Below the pieces are notes generated by a model. That model ran no database searches. It was not told where the DNA came from and worked only from the letters and a program-made list of their open reading frames with translations. A stretch of 64,000 bases of DNA, from positions 43,441,858 through 43,505,857 of the forward strand of contig NC_052508.1 in NCBI RefSeq assembly GCF_014356525.2, given 5' to 3'. Below, in pieces: positions 34,973 through 45,139 of this stretch (positions are counted from its first letter, which is position 1; each line of letters opens with the position of its first letter). The translations under genes were made by a program, and so were the position numbers. Source of the DNA: Nilaparvata lugens. Lineage: Eukaryota > Arthropoda > Insecta > Hemiptera > Delphacidae.

Positions 34973-35190
34973 GTATTCGAGGGGCTCTGAGGAGCCTGCT
35001 GACGGATCACCCTCTGTACTCACTCCGTGAGTTCTGTATGTTGGAGAGCAGTGTGGTGAGTGCCTATTTTCGTATTTGATTTCTGCCCCTGGGCAGTTGT
35101 CTTTTTTACATTTTTGACGTGTCCCAGTGGGCTTCACTTTAGTGATCCCTTTTATGGACTTATTTAAATAAATACTAAAAAAAATACTAT
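34973..35190 (+). mobile_element. Retroposon-like insertion in fold-back arm 4
   Basis: About 215 bp is absent from the other three arms, which read straight through CTCTCTAT-AG-AT-AGCC. Its right end is A-rich (ATTTAAATAAATACTAAAAAAAATAC), as expected of a retroposed 3' tail. The interior includes CTGACGGATCACCCTCTG and CCCCTGGGCAG. The source is unknown. Confidence 0.6.
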
Positions 35191-35744
35191 AGCCTAGCTA
35201 TCTGAAACATATAACATACTGAAGTTTACAATCAAAATTACCAACTCTGATTGATAACATAAAACAAACACAAGATTATTTGATAGCCACAGTAAGATAA
35301 TAATGTGACCTATACTTTTTTGTAGGAACCCTGTAGAGAAGCTATTTCCACTTAAATTATGGAGTTATAAATTTGTTAATTATGATTCAAAGCATATTCT
35401 ACATGCATGTTTCTATTTAAATATTTGACAATCCACATATCCTACAAAATTACAAAAATCCTACAATTCACAATTAGTCATTGGATCATAATTTGATTTG
35501 TCATTCATTAACCTAATTCTATGACGCCTTAAATGTTTACGTTTTGCCTCACCCGTATGGCAAAAACGCGTCCACACGTACATTCAATGCTCGCCCGAGG
35601 CGCCTTTGAGCACGCCAAAAACGGTGCCGTCAGGGTTCCGGTTCGCCCACATGCCTCAGCGAACAGTGTCCAGACATGCGAATGCAAGCTCATACACGCA
35701 TGCTCACCCGAGGCAAACGTACGTGTGTACACCGTAGGGTTTTT

Positions 35745-35800
35745 AATGTAAACACGGGTTGAAGTGTACGCTTTTGAACAGCTGATCACCTGATGGTTCT
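35745..35800. repeat. Duplicated segment, copy C, second part (inverted)
   Basis: Reverse complement of about 19460-19510 (AATGTAAACACGGGTTGAAG, then TGTACGCTTTTGAACAGCTG). With 30291-30468 it brackets the fold-back cluster, so the cluster inserted into a once continuous copy. Confidence 0.85.
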
Positions 35801-36650
35801 AGCCTTGTAGTTATGTAAGCAACGCTCATTTGCATGGATACACTGCTCCAATGACTCGAGTGACTCGAGCTAGGCGACCCGCGTTTCATGGGAGCTTTTG
35901 ACAGTTCATCATCCGGTCGCCATCTTTGATTTTTCTCGCCCGGGTCATGAATCGTGACCCGACCAAATAGTACGGGCTACGAAGTTATAGGATAGCCCGA
36001 GTCACCCGGAATCGGAGCGCTCCTATTGGTTGATAGTTTCGCGTTGTCTGCTCTGGTCTGCAGTCAAGTAAACAACGCAATATTATTAGTTTAGTATTAT
36101 ACTATTATATTAGAATATATATGTGCTCATGACGTGATCTACGGTATCCAAAACTTTTATAGTAGGCTTTTTAGTGTTCATCAAGGAAATTGTGAATAAT
36201 AGAATAAATAATATAATATTTTGTTAATATTATTCTGTGTGGTCATGAAAGATATTGATCCATTTAAATAGCATTGAAATATTTACTTTTGATTTTGGCT
36301 ACTTCTGTTTCTTCTAAGATTTTTATTGCTGTTTAACCTCAATACCTATTCATATTTTGTTTATGGCATAATTTATTAAAAAAATAAATAGAATTTCATT
36401 ATAAAATTTCAGAATACTTAATCGGCTAAACATAAACTTTAACCTAATAAACTTCACTCATTTTCATTTCATTAAAAAGTTTGTTATTCTATGGAATAGG
36501 CCTATGTATTATAAAGATTATGAAAATTATCTCTTGCTTTCTATAAGAATAATTTTATTTGCTATGCAGGTCCTCTGCATTTCATAAAGATTGATTTTAA
36601 TTTGAATTCAATTGCTCAAGTACTGAAACTTTACGATTTTTGTTTTACAG
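35801..36650 (+). other. GC-richer stretch, possible promoter, then AT-rich DNA
   Basis: About 35860-36060 has several CpG-containing motifs (CTCGAGTGACTCGAG, CGCCCGGGTCATGA, GGAATCGGAGCG) that contrast with the AT-rich surroundings. It could be a promoter or a decayed repeat tip. Nothing else was recognised before 36651. Confidence 0.3.
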
Positions 36651-38091
36651 GCAGCTTGGACTTCCAGTCCTATCTGAAACAAAACTATGGCCACATCGAG
36701 ATGGCTGGTTTAGTAGCAGGTAAGGCGCTTTCATGCAATCCTCTTATAATATAATTTCTATCACATAATAACGATTAGTGATAGTAGTCACATTGGTATA
36801 AATAATTTTACCATATTCTGCTGCTATTTTTTGTAGATACTGTGATAATTTACGCCAAGCTAGAAACTTGGAGCTTTTACATTAGAGTTGTCATTCAAAG
36901 TTTTTAACAAATTATGGCAATATGTTAAAATTACAGCAAAATTGCTTCCTCAACTTGTTAAAATCCCTCTAACATGATTTTTGTTTTCCATACATTGTAA
37001 ACACTGAGAAAGTTGCCAACAAAATTTTCCTTCATTACAAGTCCATGCAGGCTATGCTTTCTAAGCGAAAATTTTGACAGCTTTTGTTGCTCTACATTGT
37101 TTGAGAACAGCAGATTTTTAAAGAAAATCAACAACTTTTTTATAGAAGAATTTGTGAAAACTTTGGTGTATAATATGCAGCTTTAAACCCATTGCATTTT
37201 GAAAACTTGAACCAAGCTACTCCACAATTGGAAGAAGTCTGTCTTTTCGTCAATACTAAAGAAGATACAGAGAAAAACCTAGAAGACTTACAGTATAGAG
37301 AAATCTCTAAAACTGTGAGACAAATAAAATGTTCAGGAAAATTTGTAACCTTTAATTTTCCATAGGATAGTCAGTATTTGATTGAATGCCAGTATTTGAT
37401 TGAATGCCAGTATTTGATTAACATTGGTGTTGCTATCCTTTTGTCAGATTTTTTACAATGTAGAAATACAATCAATAATTGTTAACTATTAACAAAATTT
37501 TCAATCCAATTATGCAAGTGTATTATTTATTGAAAAGTATATTCACTTGATGAGTACAATAAATTGATTGTTCTAAATAAGAATGAACAATTGATATTAC
37601 ATAAGATATACTGGTATCAGCTATAAAAGACAGAGAATCGGCAACGTTGTTCTTCTATATTACTCTACTGCCAATATAACGTGACCTCACTATAGTCGCG
37701 TTTCTTGTATGTTATATGTTCATGATTATAACATTATTTGAGCTACTCTTCCGGTGTAATTTAATGAAGCTTCTGTAAGATTTTGTAGCCAAGCTTGAAG
37801 TTTCCTTCGAAAGACAACTTCAAAAAAGTGGCACTGATACAGCCTGTTTGAGAGTGATTTATAACATATTGAAAATTAAGAACTACAATGTATTTTGCAA
37901 GCACCACTGTATATAGACTGCACTACTAGTAATTATAACATAATGGTTAGTAGACCTACCTTATGGAAGTCAATCATGTTCACTACTTAATGATGTTTTA
38001 ATATCATTGTTTCCTTTATGTTACAGAAGTCACCACAGAGTGTCATGTGTGGACTACTGATGCAACAAAAGTGAAATTTATTTGGGATTAA
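36651..38091 (+). CDS. Possible two-exon ORF end, Myb/SANT-like (partial)
   Basis: A candidate exon 36651-36719 (after TTTTACAG, before GTAAGG) encodes SLDFQSYLKQNYGHIEMAGL plus VA in one frame. A candidate exon 38027-38091 (after TTTATGTTACAG) continues that frame with EVTTECHVWTTDATKVKFIW and a TAA. The split codon joins correctly. The WTTDATK segment resembles the first helix of MADF/trihelix Myb/SANT-like domains, as encoded beside PIF/Harbinger transposases. The ORF stops far too early for a full domain and the first exon is also open in another frame. Treat it as a truncated gene or chance. Confidence 0.3.
37400..37690. repeat. Repeat shared with 50000-50070
   Basis: TTGGTGTTGCTATCCTT and, inverted, CTATAGTGAGGT(C)CACGTTATA are present here and at 50000-50065, at different spacing. 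It is probably a small dispersed element. No ORF. Confidence 0.4.
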
Positions 38092-38190
38092 AAGTTAACA
38101 GACCGTTGTGCAACCCGGTGATAATCTTGTATTAAAGGAAGTTCTTATGTAGCAAGCACAAGTTATGAAGTTGGTAAAGGCTATTACTAA

Positions 38191-38436
38191 TTACATCAGA
38201 TGACTTTTGTTGCTGCAAGAGTGTCGACCATGTTCATCTACTGAAGCTGCAATGACATCCACTATCTCATAGAATGTTCTATGAGCAGTACTTTGAGAAA
38301 AATTATATCTGTCATCAGCAGCTAAGAATGTCTCTGGTTTGCTCAACATCCAAACTGTAAAAAGTATTTTCTCCTCAAGAGGTATTTTTATATTTGCAGG
38401 CTGATTAATTCTCCTTCCTATAACTTCTAAGAGCAC
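38191..38436 (-). pseudogene. PIF/Harbinger (HARBI1-like) transposase fragment
   Basis: The 81-residue frame has RRINQPANIKIPLEEKILFT then VWMLSKPETFLAADDRYNFS and QSTAHRTFYEIVDVI. This is the pattern of the N-terminal helix-turn-helix region of HARBI1-type nucleases (L.LW.L...ESF..V.DRF..S.STAH). The DDE catalytic part is missing. It may belong with the 225 bp MITE nearby and the Myb-like ORF on the other strand, the usual two-gene content of Harbinger elements. Confidence 0.8.
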
Positions 38437-38579
38437 CTAAAAATGTTGATGTTAATCTTTGTAAAATTGGAATTTAATAAAAAAAAAACAAACAATCTAC
38501 CAATTTTCGATTTGAAATACACCATGTTTGGTTTTTCGTATGGCCTATATCTTACAGTACCTCTATTATACGCTCATAT

Positions 38580-38804
38580 GGCCCGCCGCAAAGCAGACCC
38601 ACGCTAATCCACGAAACAACCCACGCCGTGGGATGTTTTGTAAACCATTGCTATAGAATTATTCATAATCAATCAGCTGACAAGTGGATGTATTGCATGT
38701 ATTACACAGATGTCTGGAGAAGCTTAGCAATGGTTTACAAAACATCCTACGTACGGCATGAGTTGCTTTTCATGGATTAGCGTGGGTCTACGTTGTGGCA
38801 GGCC
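38580..38804. mobile_element. 225 bp MITE with TAT duplication
   Basis: Imperfect terminal inverted repeats of about 75 bp start GGCCCGCCGCAAAGCAGACC (left) and, inverted, GGCCTGCCACAACGTAGACC (right), both continuing CACGCTAATCCA. The 3-bp sequence TAT flanks each side (38577-38579, 38805-38807). A 3-bp target fits the PIF/Harbinger superfamily. Confidence 0.88.
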
Positions 38805-38807
38805 TAT

Positions 38808-39385
38808 AGTTGGGTCTAGTCAACTATGACCATCCTATAACTGAAGACGTGATCGATCTATCCAGGAATGCCTGGTCATTAGAAATAAATCATGATAATT
38901 TAAAATAGTCTACAGCACTGATTTCATTATAAAAATTATATAGTCAATTTCGAATAAAATAAACCAGTTACTTGAGATGAGTAATAACTCAAGAAAAATG
39001 GTGCAACAACAGAAACTAGTCTCTCAAAATGTTTTCATAAAAGTTTGGTTTATAAATGTAATGTTGGCTCTATTTCTAAACTCATTTTGGTTCTTTTAAA
39101 ATGTCAAAAGTAAATCAGTTTTTGCTTTTATTTTTATACAATTTAAAAGCAGACAAAATATATTTTTAGGGAAAATGGTATTATTTTCATTCAATGAAAA
39201 CTAGTGCAGTGGTCTCTTTGATGACGCCAAAAAATATAGTCCTGTAATATATTCATGATTATCAAACAAGAATCCAAAATCTACACCGCGACCCACTTGG
39301 TATGTTTTCAGTAGGTGACCTGAATAGAATGGAATGCTACATTAACCATGTTTACAAAATTTCAGTGGAAAGATTCTGATGATAA
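38808..39385. other. No feature recognised
   Basis: AT-rich intergenic sequence between the MITE and the long-LTR element. Confidence 0.5.
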
Positions 39386-39389
39386 TAGT

Positions 39390-42203
39390 TATTAGCATGT
39401 CCTATTCCACCCTCTAGGTTTCCTAATAATTGCGGAGTATTGCTACAACGCGGACTAGCTACAGTCGGATATGGGTCGGGGTCAGTAGCCGTACTGACAG
39501 GTGGAGATACCGGACCTACACTTCTCCCTCTATCCTGATTCTTTACCCTCTGCTTCTTTCGCGAGATTTTTACTTTCAGGGGAAGAGTGTTTGCCCGTGG
39601 CGTTACTGGCCGATTCGGCCCTCGGCCTTTGGAATACAGGGTGGGTGTTCAGGGATATTAAGATAACCCTACACAAGGAGACGGATCTGACTATCAGATC
39701 CCTACCAATAATTCTATTTATAAAGGTAGTACACAATCTGAACCAACTGCGAATTGACGGCGAGCAAGCTGTACCTGCAAGCCCGGGATGTGGTTTTTCT
39801 ATGGGGTTTAAGGTGAGAGCTATGGGGTAAAGGTATGACGGAGCTATGGAGTTATTAGTAGTATTTAAGATGTAGTTAAATAGGGCACGGTATAGGGTGT
39901 AAGCTATAGAGAATAGGGTGCACGGTATGAGGTATACGGTATAGGGTATAGGGAACAGAGAATCAATAATAAGATTATTATTCTCTACAGCAAATAAATA
40001 TCTGCTCAATAATCCGCAATCTGAGAATTGCGCTCTAGCTCTCAGCAGGCTGGACCTGCTAGCTAAATACAGTATATCAATTTCAATTATGTGGTAATTG
40101 AAATCTAGAGAATAAGGTTTGAGGTGTGGGATTTCTGAATCGCGAGCCTGCAGCTGCGAAAGGATTTTCAGCAATTCTGAAACTGCTAAACAGGATTCCC
40201 GCGCTAAACTGATGACTGCGTGCCGGTTATTAAGGGCCAATCTGTGACTGCCCTTAAGGGTATGGGAATCACTCTCAATCGTCCGAAACGCTTTTAAATT
40301 AATAGTCAGTATGTCGACTATTATGAGAGGATAGGGAAGGGTTTACAAGGTTTCTCCTAAGCTTCTCGCTGGTCTGAGGACCGCGACTGGGTCGATCTCT
40401 AATCTGTGACTGAGTACCTGCTCTACACAAGGTTTCCTACACCTCTCACTGGTCTGAGGACCGCGACGGGGACGATCTCTAGTCTGGAACTGAGAGCAGG
40501 AAGCGTCGCAGTCTGTGACTTCGACAAGGACGTTCTCAAGCTGTACCTGAGAGCAGGAAGCGTTGCAGTCTGTGACTTCAACAAGGACGTTCTCAAGCTG
40601 TACCTGAGAGCGGGAAGCGTCGCAGTCTGGGAACTTCGACAAGGACGTTCTCAAGTTGTACCTGAGAGCAGGAAGCATTGCAGTCTGTGACTTCAACAAG
40701 GACGTTCTCAAGCTGGACCTGAGAGCTAGAAGGATTATAGAATAGGGAAAGTTAAGAGAGAGAAAGAGAAAGGATGCCGCAGTCTAGAAACTTCGGCGAG
40801 GAAGTCCTCAAGCTTTACCTGAGAGCTAGAAGGATTTTAGTAGAGGGAAAGTTGAGAGAAAGAAAGAGAAAGGACGTCGCAGTCTACCAACTTCGACAAG
40901 GACGAACTCAAGCTGTACCTGAGTTCTCTAGGAAATGATTGGAATTTTCCTACTAGGAATTACAGCAAGTCAGAAACTGCTAAGAAAAGTTAAAATACTG
41001 GGCCACTCTATAGTATGAAAACCAAGCAAGGAAAACTTACTATAAATGATAATAATTTCTCTGCAGGGACAAAAATTAATCGAGAAAACTATTCTCAAAA
41101 GGAACAGGGATTTTCCCACAAGAATAAAAATTAATTGAGTAAAACTATTCTCAAAAAGGACAGGGATTCCCCTACAAGAATAAAACTTAATTGAGTAAAA
41201 CTATTCTCAAAAAGGACAGGGATTTCCCTACAAGAATAAAAATTCAATGGAGAAAAATTACTCTTTAAACTAAAGGCCAACTTACTACAGAGAAGGAAAA
41301 ATATACGGACTACCAGTCCTGACATACAATTACCTGAATCGACGTGGATACTGATATGGAGAATAGCGAACCGATTCCCACTTCCCGTATTATAATTAAA
41401 AACGTCGTGAAGCGACAGAGTCGAGACTTATAAATTAAGTACTCAAAAATAACCCGCTATAAGAGCCTAGCTAAATTCCCCACTCAACTATTTGTAGCAC
41501 AAACTTGAGATCCCTTACAGGTTCCAAAACCAAGGATAACTCGTTCACCCCCAGTGATACGAATTTAGGAAAAATAACCGACAAGATAGAAAATCCCCCA
41601 GGAGAATCCACCTTCAAATACAGTCGGCAATTCGACATACAATATTCCATTCACTAAAATACAGAATAGAATATTAACCCTCTAGTACACCACTATTGGG
41701 AGCGCCGCACGGAACGCAGCCGTACACGAACCCGTTCACCGAACAACTGCCTCTCTCCCAGGTCTTCTTGAAGCAGCACCTGGTCGCTGAAAATTAGGAG
41801 GCCGGGGGAAAAAAGATTGCTGACCAATGGGAGTCTGAAAAGACGATCACGCCACTGGTCATGTGACAGGGTTTGACTCAGCTGCTCCTGATGTTAAGGG
41901 TGCAGCTAATGATGACAATGATACTAATTGCTACACTAATTCTGGCCGGTAAACAATATTTCTCACCAGAAATTACAAGAAGAATGATACCGACTCAACT
42001 CGGTAGCCGCTTATCGTTCTGATGATACGGATGCTGCTGATTCATAGGGATTGGCGACGATGGTGATAATGTGCATACACTGCTACAAGTCTAACAAAAT
42101 ATATCCGGCAGTCGATCCTATTCTTATTCTAAAACAGAATAAATTTGCTAATTTTACACTAGACGACGGCTCTCCATTCGTCACAAAAATTCACTTTGTG
42201 ACA
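39390..42203 (-). repeat. 3' LTR (left copy), 2814 bp
   Basis: It contains a 57-bp minisatellite in four copies (about 40487-40715; consensus core GAAGCGTCGCAGTCTGTGAC), present about once in the other LTR. An array of about 54 bp units (ACTATTCTCAAAAAGGACAG) lies at about 41075-41250. It also holds a 236-codon minus-strand open frame (40240-39530) of unknown meaning. Confidence 0.92.
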
Positions 42204-42704
42204 CCCCACTCCTACTAAGGAGGGGGGGGGGGGTTGGCGATGAGAAGAAAATACAGCATCCGAGGTACCGGTTGACTCCGTGTTGAACCCACGATCACAC
42301 ACCCGAAGTACAGCACTCAAGAAAACAAGAAGGAAATGAAAGAGAGAAGATAACGGGACGAATAAAGAGAGAGATGAAAGAAGAGTGTCAAGCTGAAAAG
42401 GAAATGAATAATCAGTGCAGTAGGTCAGGCTTTTCGAAGTCACAAGATAAGCATGACCCAGTGCTGAAAAAGAAATAACCTGTTGCTCCAATGATTATAA
42501 CAGGAATATTAGCAATAGACTTCGTCGCTCGTTATCTCCCGATAACACGATAACGAAAGCCCCTAGCCGACAGCAACACAGGTATGGAGTAATCTGAAAA
42601 GAAAGGAAAAGTAAAACGGCGCACCAGCATCTGTGAAGAATGAAAAGAAAAGATGAATGAAGAAGAGAGAACCATTCACCCCTCATACGGGACACATTAG
42701 AAAT

Positions 42705-45056
42705 CTACCTAGTACTGCTCCTACACTCGAGCAGCTTGAAACGCACATTCGGCAACCCACTCCACACATCAGCAATACTACCTATTTCTTTCGCTCTTCT
42801 CCATCGGCTCCTATACCGTTGAAAACTGTAATACGATAAATTATTATCAAAGTCATTCACCCCTGATCTCTTTACCACAGATCGGGTTTTCAATTCTCCT
42901 TTCCCACTAAATTCGCTACCGCTACGGCGATTTTCAATTGAATGAGTTGCACTACAACCTGAGTTAGCTCTATTCAACACGCCCCCCTCTCTATCAGAAA
43001 ATCGTGACAGTACATCCCGTACTACAACCTTGTCCTGCCTATTCTTAATATTTAAAGCATTCCCCTGCTTCTCTATATTTTTAGGACAGGTATAAAGTTT
43101 AATAGATTCAACTCTTTTATGGAGTTTTACTTTTTTCCCGCTTACAGGAGCTTCTTCAGAGATAGGTGAAAACTTTTCAAGTTTTCTTACAGGGGGTTTA
43201 TCTACCTTCTCCATCCCGGAGACAACTGATAATTTTCCCTCATCATCCCTACTCCCTAAGCGAATACCATGAGGCTGTAACTCTATTACAGCTCTCATAT
43301 CACGGAGATTTCCCAATCCTAAAACCATTCGCGAGTTTATATTAGATGTGATAGATACCTTCCAATTATAATTTTTCCCACAAACGATAACCGGTAATAT
43401 GGGCTCCCCCTCTACTCCAAGACGGTTGGCTACTTCAGAAGAGATAAATGTTTTATCTGTCGTCGTATCAATTAAAGCATTGAGATCCATTCCACCTACT
43501 CCCACATGGACATAAATCCCATCTCCATCACTCTCACTCTCCCGTCTCTTGCTAGCTACTGTAGCAACTTTTGAGATACAAGACTTAGACATCCCTTCAC
43601 GCTTTAAGCTCCCTGTTACTCCATTATCTACTATACTAGGTTCCCACTCTACAATTCTATTATGCATTTGAATATTCATATTATGATGCTTCATAAATGA
43701 CATACCCAATGACACATCGTGGGAAAGCCCCTCTACAACTACCGGTTGAAATGAAACTAAAACATTTTCTACTTTTAAATTAGTTATAATTTTTGTGGAA
43801 AAATTATTATACTTCCCATTAGTTAATATTTCATGATGACTACAATTTTCTTTTCTAACACACCCTACTTGCTCTAACACTTTAAGAGCTTTTCCACTAA
43901 TACAGGATACCTCTACTCCCATATCTAATAGTGCAATAAATTTTTGCCCTGCAATTTCTACATCAATAAAAATGCACTCATCCCCCAACTTTGACCTCGT
44001 ACTTAAAACATGTGATGACTTCACTACAGCGATTCTTGATATCTTATTGGTTTGTGAGACACATTTACAATAGTCAAAAATTTCTCTACACTTTTGACAA
44101 CTAGAAATTTCGGGACAACTCGACTTCCAATGCCCTATTCTATTACAATTCCAAGACTTAGGCTCTTGTATTTCTCCTACTCTATTTTCTCGTATTTTCG
44201 GTGCAGCTTTAGACTGAAAATCACTCCGTTTTTGTCCTTCACTTTTCGTGCTTTTCAGAGATAACCTCCCGTTTCTCTCTTCAGCACGAATCGCCTCATA
44301 CTCTCTGGTTACATCTAACAACTCAACTACATTTTTAACCCCTACACTACGAACATATAATTTATACCGTGGTAATAAATTTAAATACAATATTTGAAGC
44401 ATCCTATCCCCCTCATAACTACCTAACCGTCTCATTAAGGTAAGCAAGGCTTCGACATACTCATCAGCCGGTTCGCCCTCCCTCTGCTTCCTTGCAATGA
44501 TCTGACTCTCAAGGTCGTTACTATAAGAATGAGGATAATAACAGAGTTTAAATGCCTCTACAAAATCAGCCCACGTCCTCCACTGGGAGCGACGATTCCG
44601 CATCCAAAGTAGGGCCCCTCCCTCCATCAGCTCCGGCAGGGCTATAAGAGATTGCTCCCCAGAGATCCCATATGCGCCCTGGAGTTCCGCGAGCCTCTCG
44701 ATGAAACTGGGAGCATCCGATACACCATCAAAATGTAAATTCCAACTTCTTACCTTGTCGCAGACTTCTCCCTGACTATACGTGCCTGAAGAGCGGGACA
44801 GTGCCGGCTCTGTACCTGGTTGAAAGGCAGCAGCGGTCCGGGATCAAAGGTGCTCGACCATCCTCCTCCTCAGCTCCTTCACAGTCCCCGCTGCCGACAG
44901 GCCGAGACTCTCTAGGTAGCCGACCGCTTCCTCCTTATTCAGCCGATACACCCATGACACTCTGGGGTCGGCTTCGCGTTCCGCGAGGTCCTCCCGGCGG
45001 ACCGCCTGTACGACTTCATCATCCTGATGAGTAGTCTCCTCTCCATGTACACTCAT
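42705..45056 (-). pseudogene. Gag / retropepsin-like polyprotein with one in-frame TGA
   Basis: One frame runs 45056-42705, broken only by TGA at 44844-44846. Before the TGA is a SAP-like motif (YLESLGLSAAGTVKELRRRM). After it comes a Gag domain of insect Ty3-type: SFIERLAELQGAYGIS, LLWMRNRRSQWRTW and GEPADEYVEALLTLMRR. Counting from the Met at 44627, a zinc knuckle follows at residues 158-171 with its first Cys replaced by Ser, and a second Cys cluster at 177-189. A retropepsin-like loop has DMG at 235-237 where DTG is expected. A second such loop (LNALIDTTTDKTFIS) has DTT at 387-389. The C-terminal 240 residues show no domain I recognise. No polymerase follows. Confidence 0.88.
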
Positions 45057-45095
45057 CGCAGATTGGGATTCACCTAAACCCTCTTCGCGATTTTC

Positions 45096-45105
45096 TTGGG
45101 CGCCA
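45096..45105 (-). other. Primer-binding-like site TGGCGCCCAA
   Basis: Complement of the tRNA-Lys 3' end as used by many Ty3-type elements, about 35 bp inside the 5' LTR boundary. That distance is larger than usual. CGAACGTGGGGC, which resembles the normal continuation of this site, occurs just upstream, as if the two halves were rearranged. Confidence 0.5.
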
Positions 45106-45139
45106 GACGTCTTAGCCCCACGTTCGGAGACGTCAGTTT

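Larger units (their letters stand above)
30470..35740. mobile_element. Fold-back element cluster (four arms, GC-rich tips)
   Basis: Four related arms of about 1.0-1.2 kb alternate with GC-rich segments. Arm 1 (30471-31560) and arm 4 (about 34375-35520) run forward. Arm 2 (31870-32908) and arm 3 (33180-34328) run reverse. Arm ends read GCCTTGTACACACGTCCGTA. The GC-rich segments contain CGTGTGGACGCG, GGCGCCTCGGGCGAGCA and GCGAACCGGAACCCTG, and are themselves inverted around 31560-31880 and 32910-33180. No transposase is present. The cluster sits inside copy C. Confidence 0.82.

Noticed and set aside
31558..35789. Overlapping frames on both strands of the fold-back tips
   Set aside because: They are open because the tips are GC-rich; the same peptides recur in inverted copies and show no domain.
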